A stretch of DNA of 64,000 nt from Parundibacterium terreum (GTDB taxonomy: Bacteria > Pseudomonadota > Gammaproteobacteria > Burkholderiales > Burkholderiaceae_D): NCBI RefSeq assembly GCF_014636315.1, contig NZ_BMED01000004.1, positions 248,001 through 312,000 of the forward strand, written 5' to 3'. Position 1 is the stretch's first letter. Each line of letters opens with the position of its first letter. This document shows positions 46,619 to 56,335 of the stretch, in pieces. Under the pieces are notes generated by a model, which ran no database searches, was not told the origin of the DNA, and saw only the letters and a program-made list of their open reading frames with translations. Made by a program: the position numbers and the translations under genes.

Positions 46619-47542
46619 TTATTTCTTTGCGCGCGGATGCGCCTGGTCGTAGACCTTGGACAGGTGCTGGAAATCCAGCGCGGTATAAACCTGGGTCGCG
46701 GCGATGGAACTGTGTCCGAGCATTTCCTGCACTGCGCGCAGGTCGCCAGAAGACTGCAGCACATGCGATGCAAATGAGTGCCGCAGTACATGCGGATGGA
46801 CGTCGGCCGGGATATCCAGCGACTGCGCATGCGCTTTCAGCCGCAATTGCACCAGCCGGGCCGACATGCGGGTGCCGCGCTCGGTCAGGAATAAGGGATG
46901 CGGGTCCAGCTTTTGCAGGCTGGGGCGTACTGCCAGCCAGGCCAGTATGGCTTCCAGCGCAGGACGGCCGACCGGCACGATGCGCTGCTTGTTGCCTTTG
47001 CCGGTGACTATGACCTCTTGCTGCTCTATGTCCACCCAGCCCAGCGAGGTGTGGCCTTTTTCTGCGACATGGGCGACATCCAGCCCTACCAGCTCGGATA
47101 CCCTCAAGCCGCTGGAATACAGTAGCTCAAACATTGCCCGGTTCGCGGCCAGTGTCGGGCTGTCGCCGCGTGCTTGCGCCACCAGCCGCACTGCATCGTC
47201 CGCACCCAGGGCCTTGGGCAGCGATTTGCCGCGCTTGGGAGCCTTGATGCCATCGACCGGATTGCCAGCCAGAGGCTGCTGCTCTGCCAGCCAGCGGTAA
47301 AACCCGCGCCAGCTCGACAGCTTGCGCGCAATCGTGCGCGGGCTTTGTCCCTGCGCATGCAGTTGGGAGGTGAAGCGGCGTATGTGGAAATAAGACAGGG
47401 TAGCGAGCTCGGTTTCCCCGGCCTCGCTTGCCATTGATGCCAGCTCTTCCAGATCCAGCTTGTAGCTGGACACGGTGTGTGCGGACAAATTGCGCTGGGT
47501 GCGCAGGACCTGCAGATAATCGGTCAGCTGCGCGAGGTCCAT
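46619..47542 (-). CDS. xerC: Site-specific tyrosine recombinase XerC
   Basis: A 307-residue recombinase resolving chromosome dimers at dif with XerD. Catalytic residues are seen in SGLRVSELVGLD (Arg), HPHVLRHSFASHVLQ (His and Arg), MLGHSSIAATQVYTAL (His and the nucleophile Tyr), and the lysine turn VTGKGNKQRIVPVG. It follows DUF484 by 3 bp, as in E. coli dapF-yigA-xerC. Confidence 0.95.
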   Translation of the reverse strand: MDLAQLTDYLQVLRTQRNLSAHTVSSYKLDLEELASMASEAGETELATLSYFHIRRFTSQLHAQGQSPRTIARKLSSWRGFYRWLAEQQPLAGNPVDGIKAPKRGKSLPKALGADDAVRLVAQARGDSPTLAANRAMFELLYSSGLRVSELVGLDVAHVAEKGHTSLGWVDIEQQEVIVTGKGNKQRIVPVGRPALEAILAWLAVRPSLQKLDPHPLFLTERGTRMSARLVQLRLKAHAQSLDIPADVHPHVLRHSFASHVLQSSGDLRAVQEMLGHSSIAATQVYTALDFQHLSKVYDQAHPRAKK

Positions 47543-47545
47543 GAC

Positions 47546-48202
47546 TTACTCGATCAGGCAGCTCAGCGCAGCACTGGCCGTATCGGCGATCTTCACCAGG
47601 AAGTCGGTCGCCATTTCCTTGGTGTAGCGGGCAGGATCGGGCGAGCCCAGCACCAGCAGGCCGAAGGTGGATGCACCAGGCGCCAGCCGCAAGGGCAGCA
47701 TGGCCAGCGATTGGATAGGCTCATCGGACTCTATCCAGCCTGCTGCTTCAAAATCCATATTCTTGCCGCAGAAGGGCGAACCCAGACCCTTGGCAAATAG
47801 ACGCACGTCTTCAGTCACCGATTGCGAAAACCAGGTATGGGAATAGTCTTCCGCGGTATCCCATAGACGCAGGGTGGCATGCGGCAAGTCAAAGAACTGC
47901 TGCAAGCCCTGGGTCAGTATGTATGGCAGATCGACATCGTTGCGTGCCAGCAGCAGCGAACGGGTCCAGGTCTGGAACTTGGTGGTAATGCCGTCGTTTT
48001 CCTGCGCCACGCGGACCAGGTCGGACATGCGCAATTCCAGCAACTTGTATTTTTCCCTGACGATTTCCATTTGGCGCTCTTGCAGCGAAATGGCGCGGCC
48101 CAGGACAGGGCTGGTCAGTTTGACGGTGGACAGCAGTTCTGCATGCTCTTCGAAAAAATGGGGGTGTTGGGTCAGGTAATCCGCTATGTCGTTAGAATTC
48201 AT
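47546..48202 (-). CDS. DUF484 family protein (GAF-like)
   Basis: A 218-residue protein: N-terminal helices with the family start IADYLTQHPHFFEEHAELL, a coiled segment (QERQMEIVREKYKLLELRM), and a GAF-like domain ending FGLLVLGSPDPARYTKEMATDFL. The function is unknown; it is conserved between dapF and xerC. It starts 10 bp after dapF. Confidence 0.88.
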   Translation of the reverse strand: MNSNDIADYLTQHPHFFEEHAELLSTVKLTSPVLGRAISLQERQMEIVREKYKLLELRMSDLVRVAQENDGITTKFQTWTRSLLLARNDVDLPYILTQGLQQFFDLPHATLRLWDTAEDYSHTWFSQSVTEDVRLFAKGLGSPFCGKNMDFEAAGWIESDEPIQSLAMLPLRLAPGASTFGLLVLGSPDPARYTKEMATDFLVKIADTASAALSCLIE

Positions 48203-48212
48203 GAGTAATAGA

Positions 48213-49064
48213 TTAAATGTTGATTTCGCCTTCGTACACCGACACCGCCGGCCCGCTCAAAAATACAGGCTGGTTCTCGCCCTGCCATGCTATGGATAAT
48301 TCACCGCCATGCGTCGTTACTTTCACCGGCGACTGCAGCAGGCCGCGCCGTATGCCCGCCACGACTGCTGCGCAAGCGCCGGTACCACAGGCCAGCGTTT
48401 CGCCGGCGCCGCGTTCATACACGCGCAGGCGTATATGCTGGGGATTCACAATCTGCATGAAGCCTGCATTCACGCGGCGCGGGAAGCGCGGATGATATTC
48501 GATAGCAGGGCCATCTGCCAGCACCGGTGCCGCTTCGGTGTCTTCTACTACCTGCACCGCATGCGGATTGCCCATCGACACAGTGGAAAACCAGGCAGTC
48601 TTGCCATTGATTTCCAACGGCCACAAGGCATCGCGACCTTCGGTGCGGGCGTCCAAGCCAGTGGCGTCAAACGGTACCTGGGCTGGCTCCAGTATGGGAG
48701 CACCCATGTCCACGGTAATGCTGCCATCCAGTTCCAGCCGAGGTTCGATCACGCCTGACAGGGTTTCCACCTTGATCGCCGTCTTGTCGGTCAGGCCCTT
48801 ATCCCGCACAAAACGGACAAAGGCGCGCGAGCCGTTGCCGCATTGCTCCACTTCGCCGCCGTCGGCGTTGTAGATGCGGTAGCGGAAATCCACGCCATCG
48901 GTATCGGGCTTTTCCACCACCAGGATCTGGTCGGCGCCGACGCCAAAGCGGCGGTCGGCCAACAGTTTCCACTGGGCAGGAGTGAAAGCAATCTGTTGAT
49001 TGATGGCGTCAATGACGACAAAATCATTGCCGGCACCATGCATTTTGGTGAATTTGAGTTTCAT
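48213..49064 (-). CDS. dapF: Diaminopimelate epimerase DapF
   Basis: A 283-residue enzyme converting LL- to meso-diaminopimelate for lysine and peptidoglycan. Both catalytic cysteines are present: [11 protein letters not shown] and [11 protein letters not shown]. The opening [16 protein letters not shown] is canonical. First gene of dapF-DUF484-xerC; its upstream region is shared with the divergent oxidoreductase gene. Confidence 0.96.
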   Translation of the reverse strand: MKLKFTKMHGAGNDFVVIDAINQQIAFTPAQWKLLADRRFGVGADQILVVEKPDTDGVDFRYRIYNADGGEVEQCGNGSRAFVRFVRDKGLTDKTAIKVETLSGVIEPRLELDGSITVDMGAPILEPAQVPFDATGLDARTEGRDALWPLEINGKTAWFSTVSMGNPHAVQVVEDTEAAPVLADGPAIEYHPRFPRRVNAGFMQIVNPQHIRLRVYERGAGETLACGTGACAAVVAGIRRGLLQSPVKVTTHGGELSIAWQGENQPVFLSGPAVSVYEGEINI

Positions 49065-49249
49065 CTTGCCATTATAGACTTATTCAACTGTGCAATCGCT
49101 GGCATTGGATACGCGCATCGTGCAACAGCCGGATTTTTCACTTGCCACCAGTTAATTTGTTGCATTTTTGCAATTTCGACCATGAATGCGTAATAAAAAT
49201 TCATCCGGGAGGCGGGTGGCATGGATCCACATCGCACCCTGCGTGTCGA

Positions 49250-49310
49250 GCCTAGGGGCACAGGCTGGGATAGCTGGCCCGGTGAAAGCCTCGGACAGTT
49301 GCCCCAAGGC
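49250..49310 (+). ncRNA. Candidate structured RNA element upstream of the oxidoreductase
   Basis: GCCTAGGGGCA (49250-49260) pairs with TGCCCCAAGGC (49300-49310), 10 of 11 matching, with an inner stem AGGCT (49262-49266) and AGCCT (49287-49291). The strand is assumed from the + gene, and the element could equally act as DNA. It does not match any riboswitch consensus I know. Confidence 0.35.
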
Positions 49311-49354
49311 AGACTAGCTAAAACGGTATTTCCCTGGAGAATTGATGTTAATTT

Positions 49355-49397
49355 GACCGGTACACTTTGCATAAGTGTCAGCAATGCTGTACCGGTC
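49355..49397. promoter_or_regulatory. Perfect 10-nt inverted repeat with nested hairpin
   Basis: GACCGGTACA (49355-49364) and TGTACCGGTC (49388-49397) are perfect inverted arms; within the loop ACACTT (49362-49367) and AAGTGT (49373-49378) form a second dyad. The core CCGGTACA recurs once more near 49429-49436. Three copies of one 8-mer in 80 bp suggest protein binding sites. Confidence 0.45.
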
Positions 49398-49607
49398 CAA
49401 TTATGCTGCACTGTCCATTGAGTCAGCCGGTACAGCGTGTTAATGTGCGATCCGTCATAGAACAAGCCGGAGATTTGCAAGAAGGCGCCTGGTTGCAACT
49501 TATTTATGCAGCGAGTCGGATTCTTAGCCAATCCCATATATGATTACCCACAAGGTGATTCTGTTTGAAGCGATACCCTCGCAACGAGACCAAAGCACGG
49601 AGACCCC

Positions 49608-52600
49608 ATGAACGCACCCCTCAAGGTCGATCAGCAAACATCGCTGGTAGACGACACGATTTCCCTGGATGACAAATTTACGCTGGAGCGCGGCCGTGCC
49701 TTCATGACGGGCACGCAGGCAATCATCCGCCTGGCGATGCTGCAGCGCCAGCATGACTTGAAAGCCGGCCTGAATACCGGCGGCTTTATCACCGGCTACC
49801 GCGGTTCACCGCTGGGCGGCGTCGATATGACCGCACAGAAAGCCAAGAAGCATCTGGCCGCGCATCACGTTACCTTCCATCCCGGCGTCAATGAGGATCT
49901 GGCGGCAACGACCGTGTGGGGCACGCAGCAAGTCAATATGTTCCAGGGCGCCAAGTATGACGGGGTGTTTTCCATCTGGTACGGCAAGGGCCCGGGCGTG
50001 GATCGCTGCGGCGACGTCTTCAAGCACGCCAATATGGCGGGCACGTCGAAGCACGGCGGCGTCCTGGTATTGGCAGGCGATGACCATGCGGCCAAATCCT
50101 CTACGACCGCGCATCAGAGCGAACATATCCTGAAGGCTTGCGGCATTCCCGTGCTGTATCCGTCGTCGGTGCAGGAATACCTGGACTACGGCCTGCATGC
50201 ATTTGCAATGAGCCGCTACACCGGCCTGTGGGTGTCGATGAAGTGCGTGACCGACATCGTCGAGTCCGGCGCTGCCGTCGATATCGATCCTGACCGCGTG
50301 CAGCCTGTCATTCCTACCGACCTGATCCTGCCGGCTGACGGCCTCAACATCCGCATGCCGGATGCGGTGCTGGACCAGGAAGCGCGGATGAACAACTACA
50401 AATGGTATGCGGCACTGGCCTATGTACGCGCCAACAAGCTGAACCAGATCATCTGGGATAGCCCCAAGGCCCGCATCGGCATCATCACTGCCGGTAAATC
50501 CTATCTGGATACTCGCCAGGCGCTGGCTGACCTCGGCATAGACGAACAAGTTGCGCGCGACATCGGCATACGCCTGTACAAGATAGGCATGACCTGGCCG
50601 CTGGAGTCACAGGGCGTGCATCAGTTTGCCGAAGGCCTGGAAGAAATCCTGGTGGTGGAAGAGAAGCGCCAGATACTGGAATACCAGATCAAGGAAGAGC
50701 TGTACAACCTGCCGGACGGCCAGCGCCCACGCGTGGTCGGCAAGTTCGACGACACCGGCGAATGGAGCAATCTGCAAGGCGCCGGCCACGGCGACTGGCT
50801 GCTGCCTGCCACCTACGAGCTGACACCGGCACAGATCGCGCGCGCGGTTGCATCGCGCATTTCGCGCTACTTCGCCGGCCATCCGGTTGAACAGCGCGTG
50901 AAAGAGCGTATCGCTTATCTGGAAGCCAAGGAATCGGTATTGAAGGTCATGTCCAGCAAGCCGGATCCGGCCAAGGACCGTATCCCGCATTTCTGCTCCG
51001 GCTGCCCGCACAATACCTCCACCAAGCTGCCGGATGGCAGCCGTGCGCTGGCCGGTATCGGTTGCCACTACATGGTGCTGTGGATGGACAGGGAAACCTC
51101 CACCTTCACGCACATGGGCGCGGAAGGCACGACCTGGATAGGCCAGGCGCCGTTCACTACGGAAGACCACGTATTCTGCAATCTGGGTGACGGCACTTAC
51201 TATCACTCCGGCCTGCTGGCAGTGCGTGCCTCGGTGTCCGGCAAGGTCAATATCACATACAAGATTCTGTACAACGATGCGGTCGCGATGACCGGCGGCC
51301 AGGAATTTGACGGCCCGCTGGACCCTGGCATGATCTCGCGCCAGATCGCCGCGGAAGGCGTGAATCCCATTATCGTAGTCACCGATGAGCCGGACAAATA
51401 TCCAGCCGACTACAACTGGGCACCCGGCGTTACCGTGCGCCATCGCAGCGAACTGGATGCGGTACAGCGCGAACTGCGCGAAGTGAAGGGCGTATCGGCA
51501 ATGATCTACGACCAGACCTGCGCCAGCGAAAAACGCCGCCGCCGGAAACGCAATGAGTATCCGGACCCAGCCAAGCGCGCCGTCATCAATGAAGCCGTAT
51601 GCGAAGGCTGCGGCGATTGCAGCGTGCAGTCCAACTGCCTGTCGGTAGAACCGCTGGAAACGGAATTCGGCCGCAAGCGCCAGATCAACCAGTCTTCCTG
51701 CAACAAGGATTTCTCTTGCGTCAATGGCTTCTGCCCGAGTTTTGTGACGGTAGAAGGCGGCAGTCTGAAAAAGCCCAAGAGGGCCAAGGTAGAAAACAGC
51801 CCGTCGCTGGATGTGGCCAACCTGCCGACACCGCAGATACCGTCCACCGCTGAACCTTTCGGCATCCTGGTGACCGGCATAGGCGGTACCGGTGTGGTAA
51901 CCGTCGGCCAGATCCTGGCGATGGCGGCGCACGTGGCCGGCAAGGGTTGCTCGGTGCTGGATATGAGCGGCCTGGCGCAAAAGGGCGGCCCTGTGCTGTC
52001 GCATGTGCGCCTGGCAGACAAGCCGGAAGATATCCACTCCACCCGCGTCGGTACCGGTGCGGCGGATCTGGTCATCGGTTGCGACGTGATTGTCACAGCA
52101 GGCAAGGATGCCTTGTCGCGCATGGGCGAAGGCCGCACGTACGCGGCCATCAATTCCACCGGCACACCGACTGCGGCTTTCGTCAAGGATCCTAACTGGC
52201 AGTTTCCGGGTTCCGGCGCCGAGAGTGATATCCGCGCCGCCTGCGGCAGCGACCATGTGTCGCTGATCGACGCCGGCAGGATAGCCACTGCACTGATGGG
52301 CGACAATATCGCGACCAATATGTTCATGCTCGGTTACGCATGGCAAAAAGGCTGGGTACCGCTGACCGAAGCAGTGCTGATGCGTGCGATAGAATTGAAT
52401 GGCGTATCGGTAGACTTCAATAAGAAGGCCTTCAACTGGGGCCGTATCGCTGCTCACGATCTGCCTGCAGTCGAGAAGCTGATTACACCAGCGCAGGTGA
52501 TAGAACTGAAACGCGCGCCGACGCTGGATGACATCATCGCCAAGCGTGTTTCCTTCCTGACCGATTACCAGGACGCTGCCTATGCCAAACAATACCTGGA

Positions 52601-53180
52601 CTTCATCCAGCAGGTTAAGGCGGCGGAAGAAAAAGTCGTGGATGGCGCCAAGGCGCTGCGCCTGACGGAAGCAGCAGCACGCTATCTGTTCAAACTGATG
52701 GCGTACAAGGACGAGTATGAAGTTGCGCGCCTGTATACCACCGGCAGTTTCGAGAAGAAGGTTGCCGACATGTTTGAAGGCGATTACAAGATCAACTTCC
52801 ACCTGGCGCCGCCTTTGCTGGCCAAGCGCGATGCCAAGGGACACCTGATCAAGCAATCCTTCGGCCCCTGGATGATGAAGGCCTTCGGCCTGCTGGCGAA
52901 AGCGAAATTCCTGCGCGGCGGCATGCTGGATATCTTTGGCTACACCGAAGAGCGCAAGATGGAACGCGCCCTTCCTGTGGAATACAAGCAGATGCTGGGC
53001 GGCTTGCTGGCGCAGTTGAATGCGGACAATCTGGCAAAGGCAGTAGCACTCGCCAGCATTCCGGAAGATATCCGCGGCTACGGCCACGTGAAGGAACGTC
53101 ATTTGAATGTTGCCAAGGCCAAGCAGGCAGCCTTGCTGGCAGAGTTCAATACAAGCCAGCAGCCTAAGAAAGCAGCATAG
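49608..53180 (+). CDS. Indolepyruvate ferredoxin oxidoreductase, fused subunits
   Basis: A 1190-residue oxidoreductase combining alpha (pyrimidine-binding) and beta/gamma parts. The thiamine pyrophosphate region is FCNLGDGTYYHSGLLA; cysteine clusters are CSGCPHNTSTKLP with GIGCHYM, CEGCGDCSVQSNC and SSCNKDFSCVNGFC, which can hold iron-sulfur clusters. The gamma-type domain starts around LVTGIGGTGVVTVGQILAM. It oxidatively decarboxylates aryl-pyruvates to aryl-acetyl-CoA, reducing ferredoxin. The start ATG at 49608 lies after GGAGACC. Followed by a terminator. Confidence 0.93.
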   Translation: MNAPLKVDQQTSLVDDTISLDDKFTLERGRAFMTGTQAIIRLAMLQRQHDLKAGLNTGGFITGYRGSPLGGVDMTAQKAKKHLAAHHVTFHPGVNEDLAATTVWGTQQVNMFQGAKYDGVFSIWYGKGPGVDRCGDVFKHANMAGTSKHGGVLVLAGDDHAAKSSTTAHQSEHILKACGIPVLYPSSVQEYLDYGLHAFAMSRYTGLWVSMKCVTDIVESGAAVDIDPDRVQPVIPTDLILPADGLNIRMPDAVLDQEARMNNYKWYAALAYVRANKLNQIIWDSPKARIGIITAGKSYLDTRQALADLGIDEQVARDIGIRLYKIGMTWPLESQGVHQFAEGLEEILVVEEKRQILEYQIKEELYNLPDGQRPRVVGKFDDTGEWSNLQGAGHGDWLLPATYELTPAQIARAVASRISRYFAGHPVEQRVKERIAYLEAKESVLKVMSSKPDPAKDRIPHFCSGCPHNTSTKLPDGSRALAGIGCHYMVLWMDRETSTFTHMGAEGTTWIGQAPFTTEDHVFCNLGDGTYYHSGLLAVRASVSGKVNITYKILYNDAVAMTGGQEFDGPLDPGMISRQIAAEGVNPIIVVTDEPDKYPADYNWAPGVTVRHRSELDAVQRELREVKGVSAMIYDQTCASEKRRRRKRNEYPDPAKRAVINEAVCEGCGDCSVQSNCLSVEPLETEFGRKRQINQSSCNKDFSCVNGFCPSFVTVEGGSLKKPKRAKVENSPSLDVANLPTPQIPSTAEPFGILVTGIGGTGVVTVGQILAMAAHVAGKGCSVLDMSGLAQKGGPVLSHVRLADKPEDIHSTRVGTGAADLVIGCDVIVTAGKDALSRMGEGRTYAAINSTGTPTAAFVKDPNWQFPGSGAESDIRAACGSDHVSLIDAGRIATALMGDNIATNMFMLGYAWQKGWVPLTEAVLMRAIELNGVSVDFNKKAFNWGRIAAHDLPAVEKLITPAQVIELKRAPTLDDIIAKRVSFLTDYQDAAYAKQYLDFIQQVKAAEEKVVDGAKALRLTEAAARYLFKLMAYKDEYEVARLYTTGSFEKKVADMFEGDYKINFHLAPPLLAKRDAKGHLIKQSFGPWMMKAFGLLAKAKFLRGGMLDIFGYTEERKMERALPVEYKQMLGGLLAQLNADNLAKAVALASIPEDIRGYGHVKERHLNVAKAKQAALLAEFNTSQQPKKAA

Positions 53181-53220
53181 TCATAGTCCTAACGCTGCAT
53201 AGTCGATATGCATCAACAAA

Positions 53221-53250
53221 AATGGCCGACCTAGTCGGCCATTTTTTTTA
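53221..53250 (+). terminator. Terminator after the oxidoreductase
   Basis: AATGGCCGA (53221-53229) and TCGGCCATT (53235-53243) pair around CCTAG, followed by a T run. It is 41 bp after the stop. Confidence 0.85.
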
Positions 53251-53329
53251 CCTCCATCGCAGTGCAGGTAAAACCGCTAGAATACGCGGGAAAATCTCGT
53301 CGGAACTCGTAACCAAACAAGGATCAAGG

Positions 53330-53707
53330 ATGAACGAACGCACCATCATTATCATCGCCGCCGTCAATATGTTTATCGCCGTCGGTGCAGGCGCCTTTGG
53401 CGCGCATGGGCTGAAGCAGGTGTTGAGTGCAGAGATGCTGGCGATCTGGCAGACGGCAGTGAGCTATCAGGCGATGCATGCGCTCGGCCTGTTCGTGATT
53501 GCGCTGCTGATGCCGCGTTTGAACTCTGCCTTGCTGGGATGGGCGAGTATTGCCATGCTGGTCGGCATCGTCTTGTTCAGTGGCAGCCTGTATGCACTGG
53601 CCTTGTCCGGCACCCGCATACTGGGTGCGATTACGCCTTTGGGCGGACTGGGATTCTTGCTGGCATGGGCGATGCTTGCGTGGGCGGCTTATCAATCGGC
53701 TCGTTAA
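53330..53707 (+). CDS. DUF423 family membrane protein
   Basis: A 125-residue protein with four hydrophobic helices and the family motif AVGAGAFGAHGLKQVLS, then WQTAVSYQAMHALGLF. Located in the inner membrane; the function is unknown. The start at 53330 (MNERTIIIIAAVN) follows AAGGATCAAGG; the frame upstream covers the terminator and is unlikely to be translated. Confidence 0.88.
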   Translation: MNERTIIIIAAVNMFIAVGAGAFGAHGLKQVLSAEMLAIWQTAVSYQAMHALGLFVIALLMPRLNSALLGWASIAMLVGIVLFSGSLYALALSGTRILGAITPLGGLGFLLAWAMLAWAAYQSAR

Positions 53708-53953
53708 AAAAGAAGTTATCGGCAATGTTGCGGTGCAGCGAAAACGCTGCCGCGAGCCTGGACAAGTAGGGTGACTATTGTCTATCGTTAATATTTTTTA
53801 GCGATTTTAAATTGACGGTGCTGCGATGCGCTCCAGTGTCTATATGGCCGCCGCATACGCCCAAGGCAATCCCGGCATCTGCGCTATAATTCCAGCACTC
53901 CACACCGCGCCCTCGTGCGTGGTGCGCGTATTCTCATTCTTTGCGAGATCAAT

Positions 53954-55276
53954 ATGACAGCCAGTACCGCACCCAGCCAGTCAAAATTCGGCACCGTTCT
54001 TCGTGTGACTAGCGGCAACTTCATGGAAATGTTCGACTTTTTCCTGTTCGGTTTCTACGCTACCTACATTTCCAAAACTTTCTTTCCGGCCGGCGATGAA
54101 TTCGCATCGTTGATGCTGACCTTTATGACCTTCGGCGCCGGTTTCCTGATGCGCCCTCTGGGAGCAATCTTTCTCGGCGCCTATGTGGATAGGGTAGGCC
54201 GCCGGCAAGGCCTGATCGTCACACTGGCATTGATGGCGCTGGGCACGATGCTGATCGCTTTCGTGCCGGGGTTTGCCACTATAGGCTATCTCGCTCCCTT
54301 CCTGGTGTTGACCGGGCGCCTGTTGCAGGGCTTCTCGGCAGGTGTGGAGCTGGGCGGTGTTTCCGTCTACTTGTCGGAAATGGCCACACCAGGCAATAAA
54401 GGCTTCTACGTCAGTTGGCAATCTGCCAGCCAGCAAGTGGCGATCATTGTCGCTGCTGCGCTGGGTTATGCGTTGAATGTGTCCCTGACGCCTGCGCAGA
54501 TCGGCGACTGGGGCTGGCGCGTTCCGTTTTTCATCGGTTGCATGATTGTGCCGGTACTGTTCATGATACGCCGCTCGCTGCAGGAAACTGAAGAATTCAT
54601 GAAGCGGAAGCATCGCCCGGATGCCAAAGAAATTTTCCGCTCCATGCTGGAAAACTGGGGCATCGTGATCGCCGGCATGATGCTGGTGGCGATGACTACG
54701 GTCTCCTTCTACCTGATCACCGTGTACACACCAACCTTCGGCAAGAGCGTGCTCAAACTGAGTACGACGGACAGCCTGATCGTGACCTTTTGCGTCGGCA
54801 TATCCAACTTCATCTGGCTACCTGTGATGGGCGCATTGTCGGACCGTATCGGCCGCCGTCCACTGCTGATCTTCTTCACCGTATTGACCATACTCACTGC
54901 CTACCCCGCGATGACCTGGCTGACCGGCCTGCCGACCTTTGGCAAGATGCTTGAGGTAGAGCTGTGGCTGTCCTTCCTGTATGCCAGCTACAACGGCGCC
55001 ATGGTGGTGGCATTGACCGAGGTAATGCCGGTTGAGGTGCGTACGGCCGGCTTCTCGCTGGCCTATAGTTTGGCAACGGCGATTTTCGGCGGCTTCACAC
55101 CAGCGATCGCCACGGGGCTGATAGAAGCGACAAAAGACAAGGCCGCGCCTGGATTGTGGATGACATTTGCCGCAATCTGCGGCCTGATCGCCACGCTGGT
55201 GCTGTATCGTAAAAGCAGTGTGAGCGCCAGGGAGCAAAGGATAGTGACGGATCTTCCGTCTCACCCGGCGACTTGA
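53954..55276 (+). CDS. MFS transporter, citrate/tricarballylate-proton symporter type
   Basis: A 440-residue carrier with about 12 transmembrane helices. It has the loop motifs [12 protein letters not shown] and [30 protein letters not shown] at helix one, and [24 protein letters not shown], typical of metabolite-proton symporters such as CitA and TcuC. The substrate is inferred from the family. The ATG at 53954 (MTASTAPSQ) is preferred; the frame opens at 53915. Confidence 0.88.
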   Translation: MTASTAPSQSKFGTVLRVTSGNFMEMFDFFLFGFYATYISKTFFPAGDEFASLMLTFMTFGAGFLMRPLGAIFLGAYVDRVGRRQGLIVTLALMALGTMLIAFVPGFATIGYLAPFLVLTGRLLQGFSAGVELGGVSVYLSEMATPGNKGFYVSWQSASQQVAIIVAAALGYALNVSLTPAQIGDWGWRVPFFIGCMIVPVLFMIRRSLQETEEFMKRKHRPDAKEIFRSMLENWGIVIAGMMLVAMTTVSFYLITVYTPTFGKSVLKLSTTDSLIVTFCVGISNFIWLPVMGALSDRIGRRPLLIFFTVLTILTAYPAMTWLTGLPTFGKMLEVELWLSFLYASYNGAMVVALTEVMPVEVRTAGFSLAYSLATAIFGGFTPAIATGLIEATKDKAAPGLWMTFAAICGLIATLVLYRKSSVSAREQRIVTDLPSHPAT

Positions 55277-55293
55277 CATAGTATTCGAATACC

Positions 55294-55317
55294 CCTGCGA
55301 CGGTATGCCGTCGCAGG
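55294..55317. terminator. Perfect hairpin between the MFS gene and the Sir2 gene
   Basis: CCTGCGACGG (55294-55303) and CCGTCGCAGG (55308-55317) pair perfectly around TATG between convergent genes. No T run follows, so it is a likely but non-canonical terminator for either direction. Confidence 0.55.
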
Positions 55318-55342
55318 CTTGCAAAATCCCTGCCTTCCCCCG

Positions 55343-56272
55343 TTATTCTTCCGCCAGCTGATATTGGCCGCCTAGCACCGCAGCAATCGCCTTCAAGCCA
55401 TCCAGTGCCCCCATAGCCAGCCCGACATCCTCTTTGCTTGCGACGCCTGCCTCGCGCAGATTAATCCTGATCAGGCGGCCGCCATGCTTTTGCAGTATGT
55501 GCTGGCTGAAGTATCTGACCGAAGGGATCGCAGTTCCCGCGCCCAGCTCTATCGCGACAGGTCTTTCTACCTTCTCCAGCCAGCTTTGCTGGCGCGCATG
55601 CTGAGCCGCCTGCTGTTGCTCGTTCCAGCCCCAGTCCCCAAACATCAGGATATTGGGCCGGGCGAGTCCGCCGCAATGTGGACACAAGGGCGGGTGATTG
55701 CGCAGGCGGCAGTTGTCCTTGTCCACGTCGGGGATGAAGGCATCCGCCGGCCAGATATCGGCACAGCATCCCTGCAGGCATTGCAGATGATGGATAGAAC
55801 CATGACATTCATTGATATGCTGCCCATCAAAACCCGCCCTCTGGAATTGACCATCCACGTTGCTGGTAAATACCGTATAGCCTTGCGGCATTTGGCTACC
55901 CCAATGCTTCAGCAGCGCAAAGCCCGCATGCGGCTGGATGCGCCGGTACAGATCCAGCCTGTGACCGTAAAATCCCCACGCAAGCTCGGGGCGGGTTTCA
56001 AATGCGGCAGGCGAAGCAATCTGGGTAAATTCCAGTCCCGCCTTCGCTAGCGCCGGATAGGCATTCCAGAATCCGGTATTGCCGCGAAAGTCAGGCAAGC
56101 CGGAATCAACGCCCATGCCGGCTCCTGCGGCGACGACCAGGCCGTCGGCTTCTTGTATCAATTCTGCAGCATGGTGTAATAACTGGTCGGGAGAGCGCAT
56201 GAGTGGCGGTAGTTCTGTCAAAGAAGTTTGTGGCTGAATAAACCATACTATCTTATCAAGATACATTGCCAT
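55343..56272 (-). CDS. Sir2-family NAD-dependent protein deacylase
   Basis: A 309-residue sirtuin. NAD motif GAGMGVDSGLPDFRG, TSNVDGQFQRAGFD, catalytic histidine in ECHGSIHHLQC, and zinc cysteines in QCLQGC and CPHCGG. PNILMFGDWGWNEQQ follows. Sirtuins remove acyl groups from lysine using NAD. The N-terminal 24 residues may be mis-assigned; an ATG at 56200 (MRSPDQLLH) is an alternative. It lies downstream of a HTH gene on the same strand. Confidence 0.88.
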   Translation of the reverse strand: MAMYLDKIVWFIQPQTSLTELPPLMRSPDQLLHHAAELIQEADGLVVAAGAGMGVDSGLPDFRGNTGFWNAYPALAKAGLEFTQIASPAAFETRPELAWGFYGHRLDLYRRIQPHAGFALLKHWGSQMPQGYTVFTSNVDGQFQRAGFDGQHINECHGSIHHLQCLQGCCADIWPADAFIPDVDKDNCRLRNHPPLCPHCGGLARPNILMFGDWGWNEQQQAAQHARQQSWLEKVERPVAIELGAGTAIPSVRYFSQHILQKHGGRLIRINLREAGVASKEDVGLAMGALDGLKAIAAVLGGQYQLAEE

Positions 56273-56335
56273 TTGGGATAGCTTGCGTGACGCGGGCTAC
56301 GCAAGGCGTAGTCAAGTAGCAGACGGCGGCCTTGT

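Larger units (their letters stand above)
49065..49607. other. Palindrome-rich divergent intergenic region
   Basis: About 540 bp between dapF (-) and the oxidoreductase (+) with no credible gene. A minus-strand frame across 49061-49537 has no domain and is interrupted in character by the repeats. It contains several inverted repeats described separately; the long distance suggests a leader RNA or several operator sites. Confidence 0.6.

Noticed and set aside
49250..49310. Assignment of the stem to a known riboswitch (SAM, SAH, TPP, cobalamin) or 6S/4.5S RNA
   Set aside because: None of the conserved core sequences that I know for these classes is present.
49061..49537. Minus-strand frame of 158 codons in the dapF/oxidoreductase gap
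   Set aside because: No recognisable domain or ribosome-binding site, and it runs across several inverted repeats that look regulatory.
50607..53102. Long minus-strand open frame of about 830 codons
   Set aside because: It is antisense to the oxidoreductase gene, whose motifs are strong; the antisense protein shows no domain and is a by-product of GC-biased codon use.
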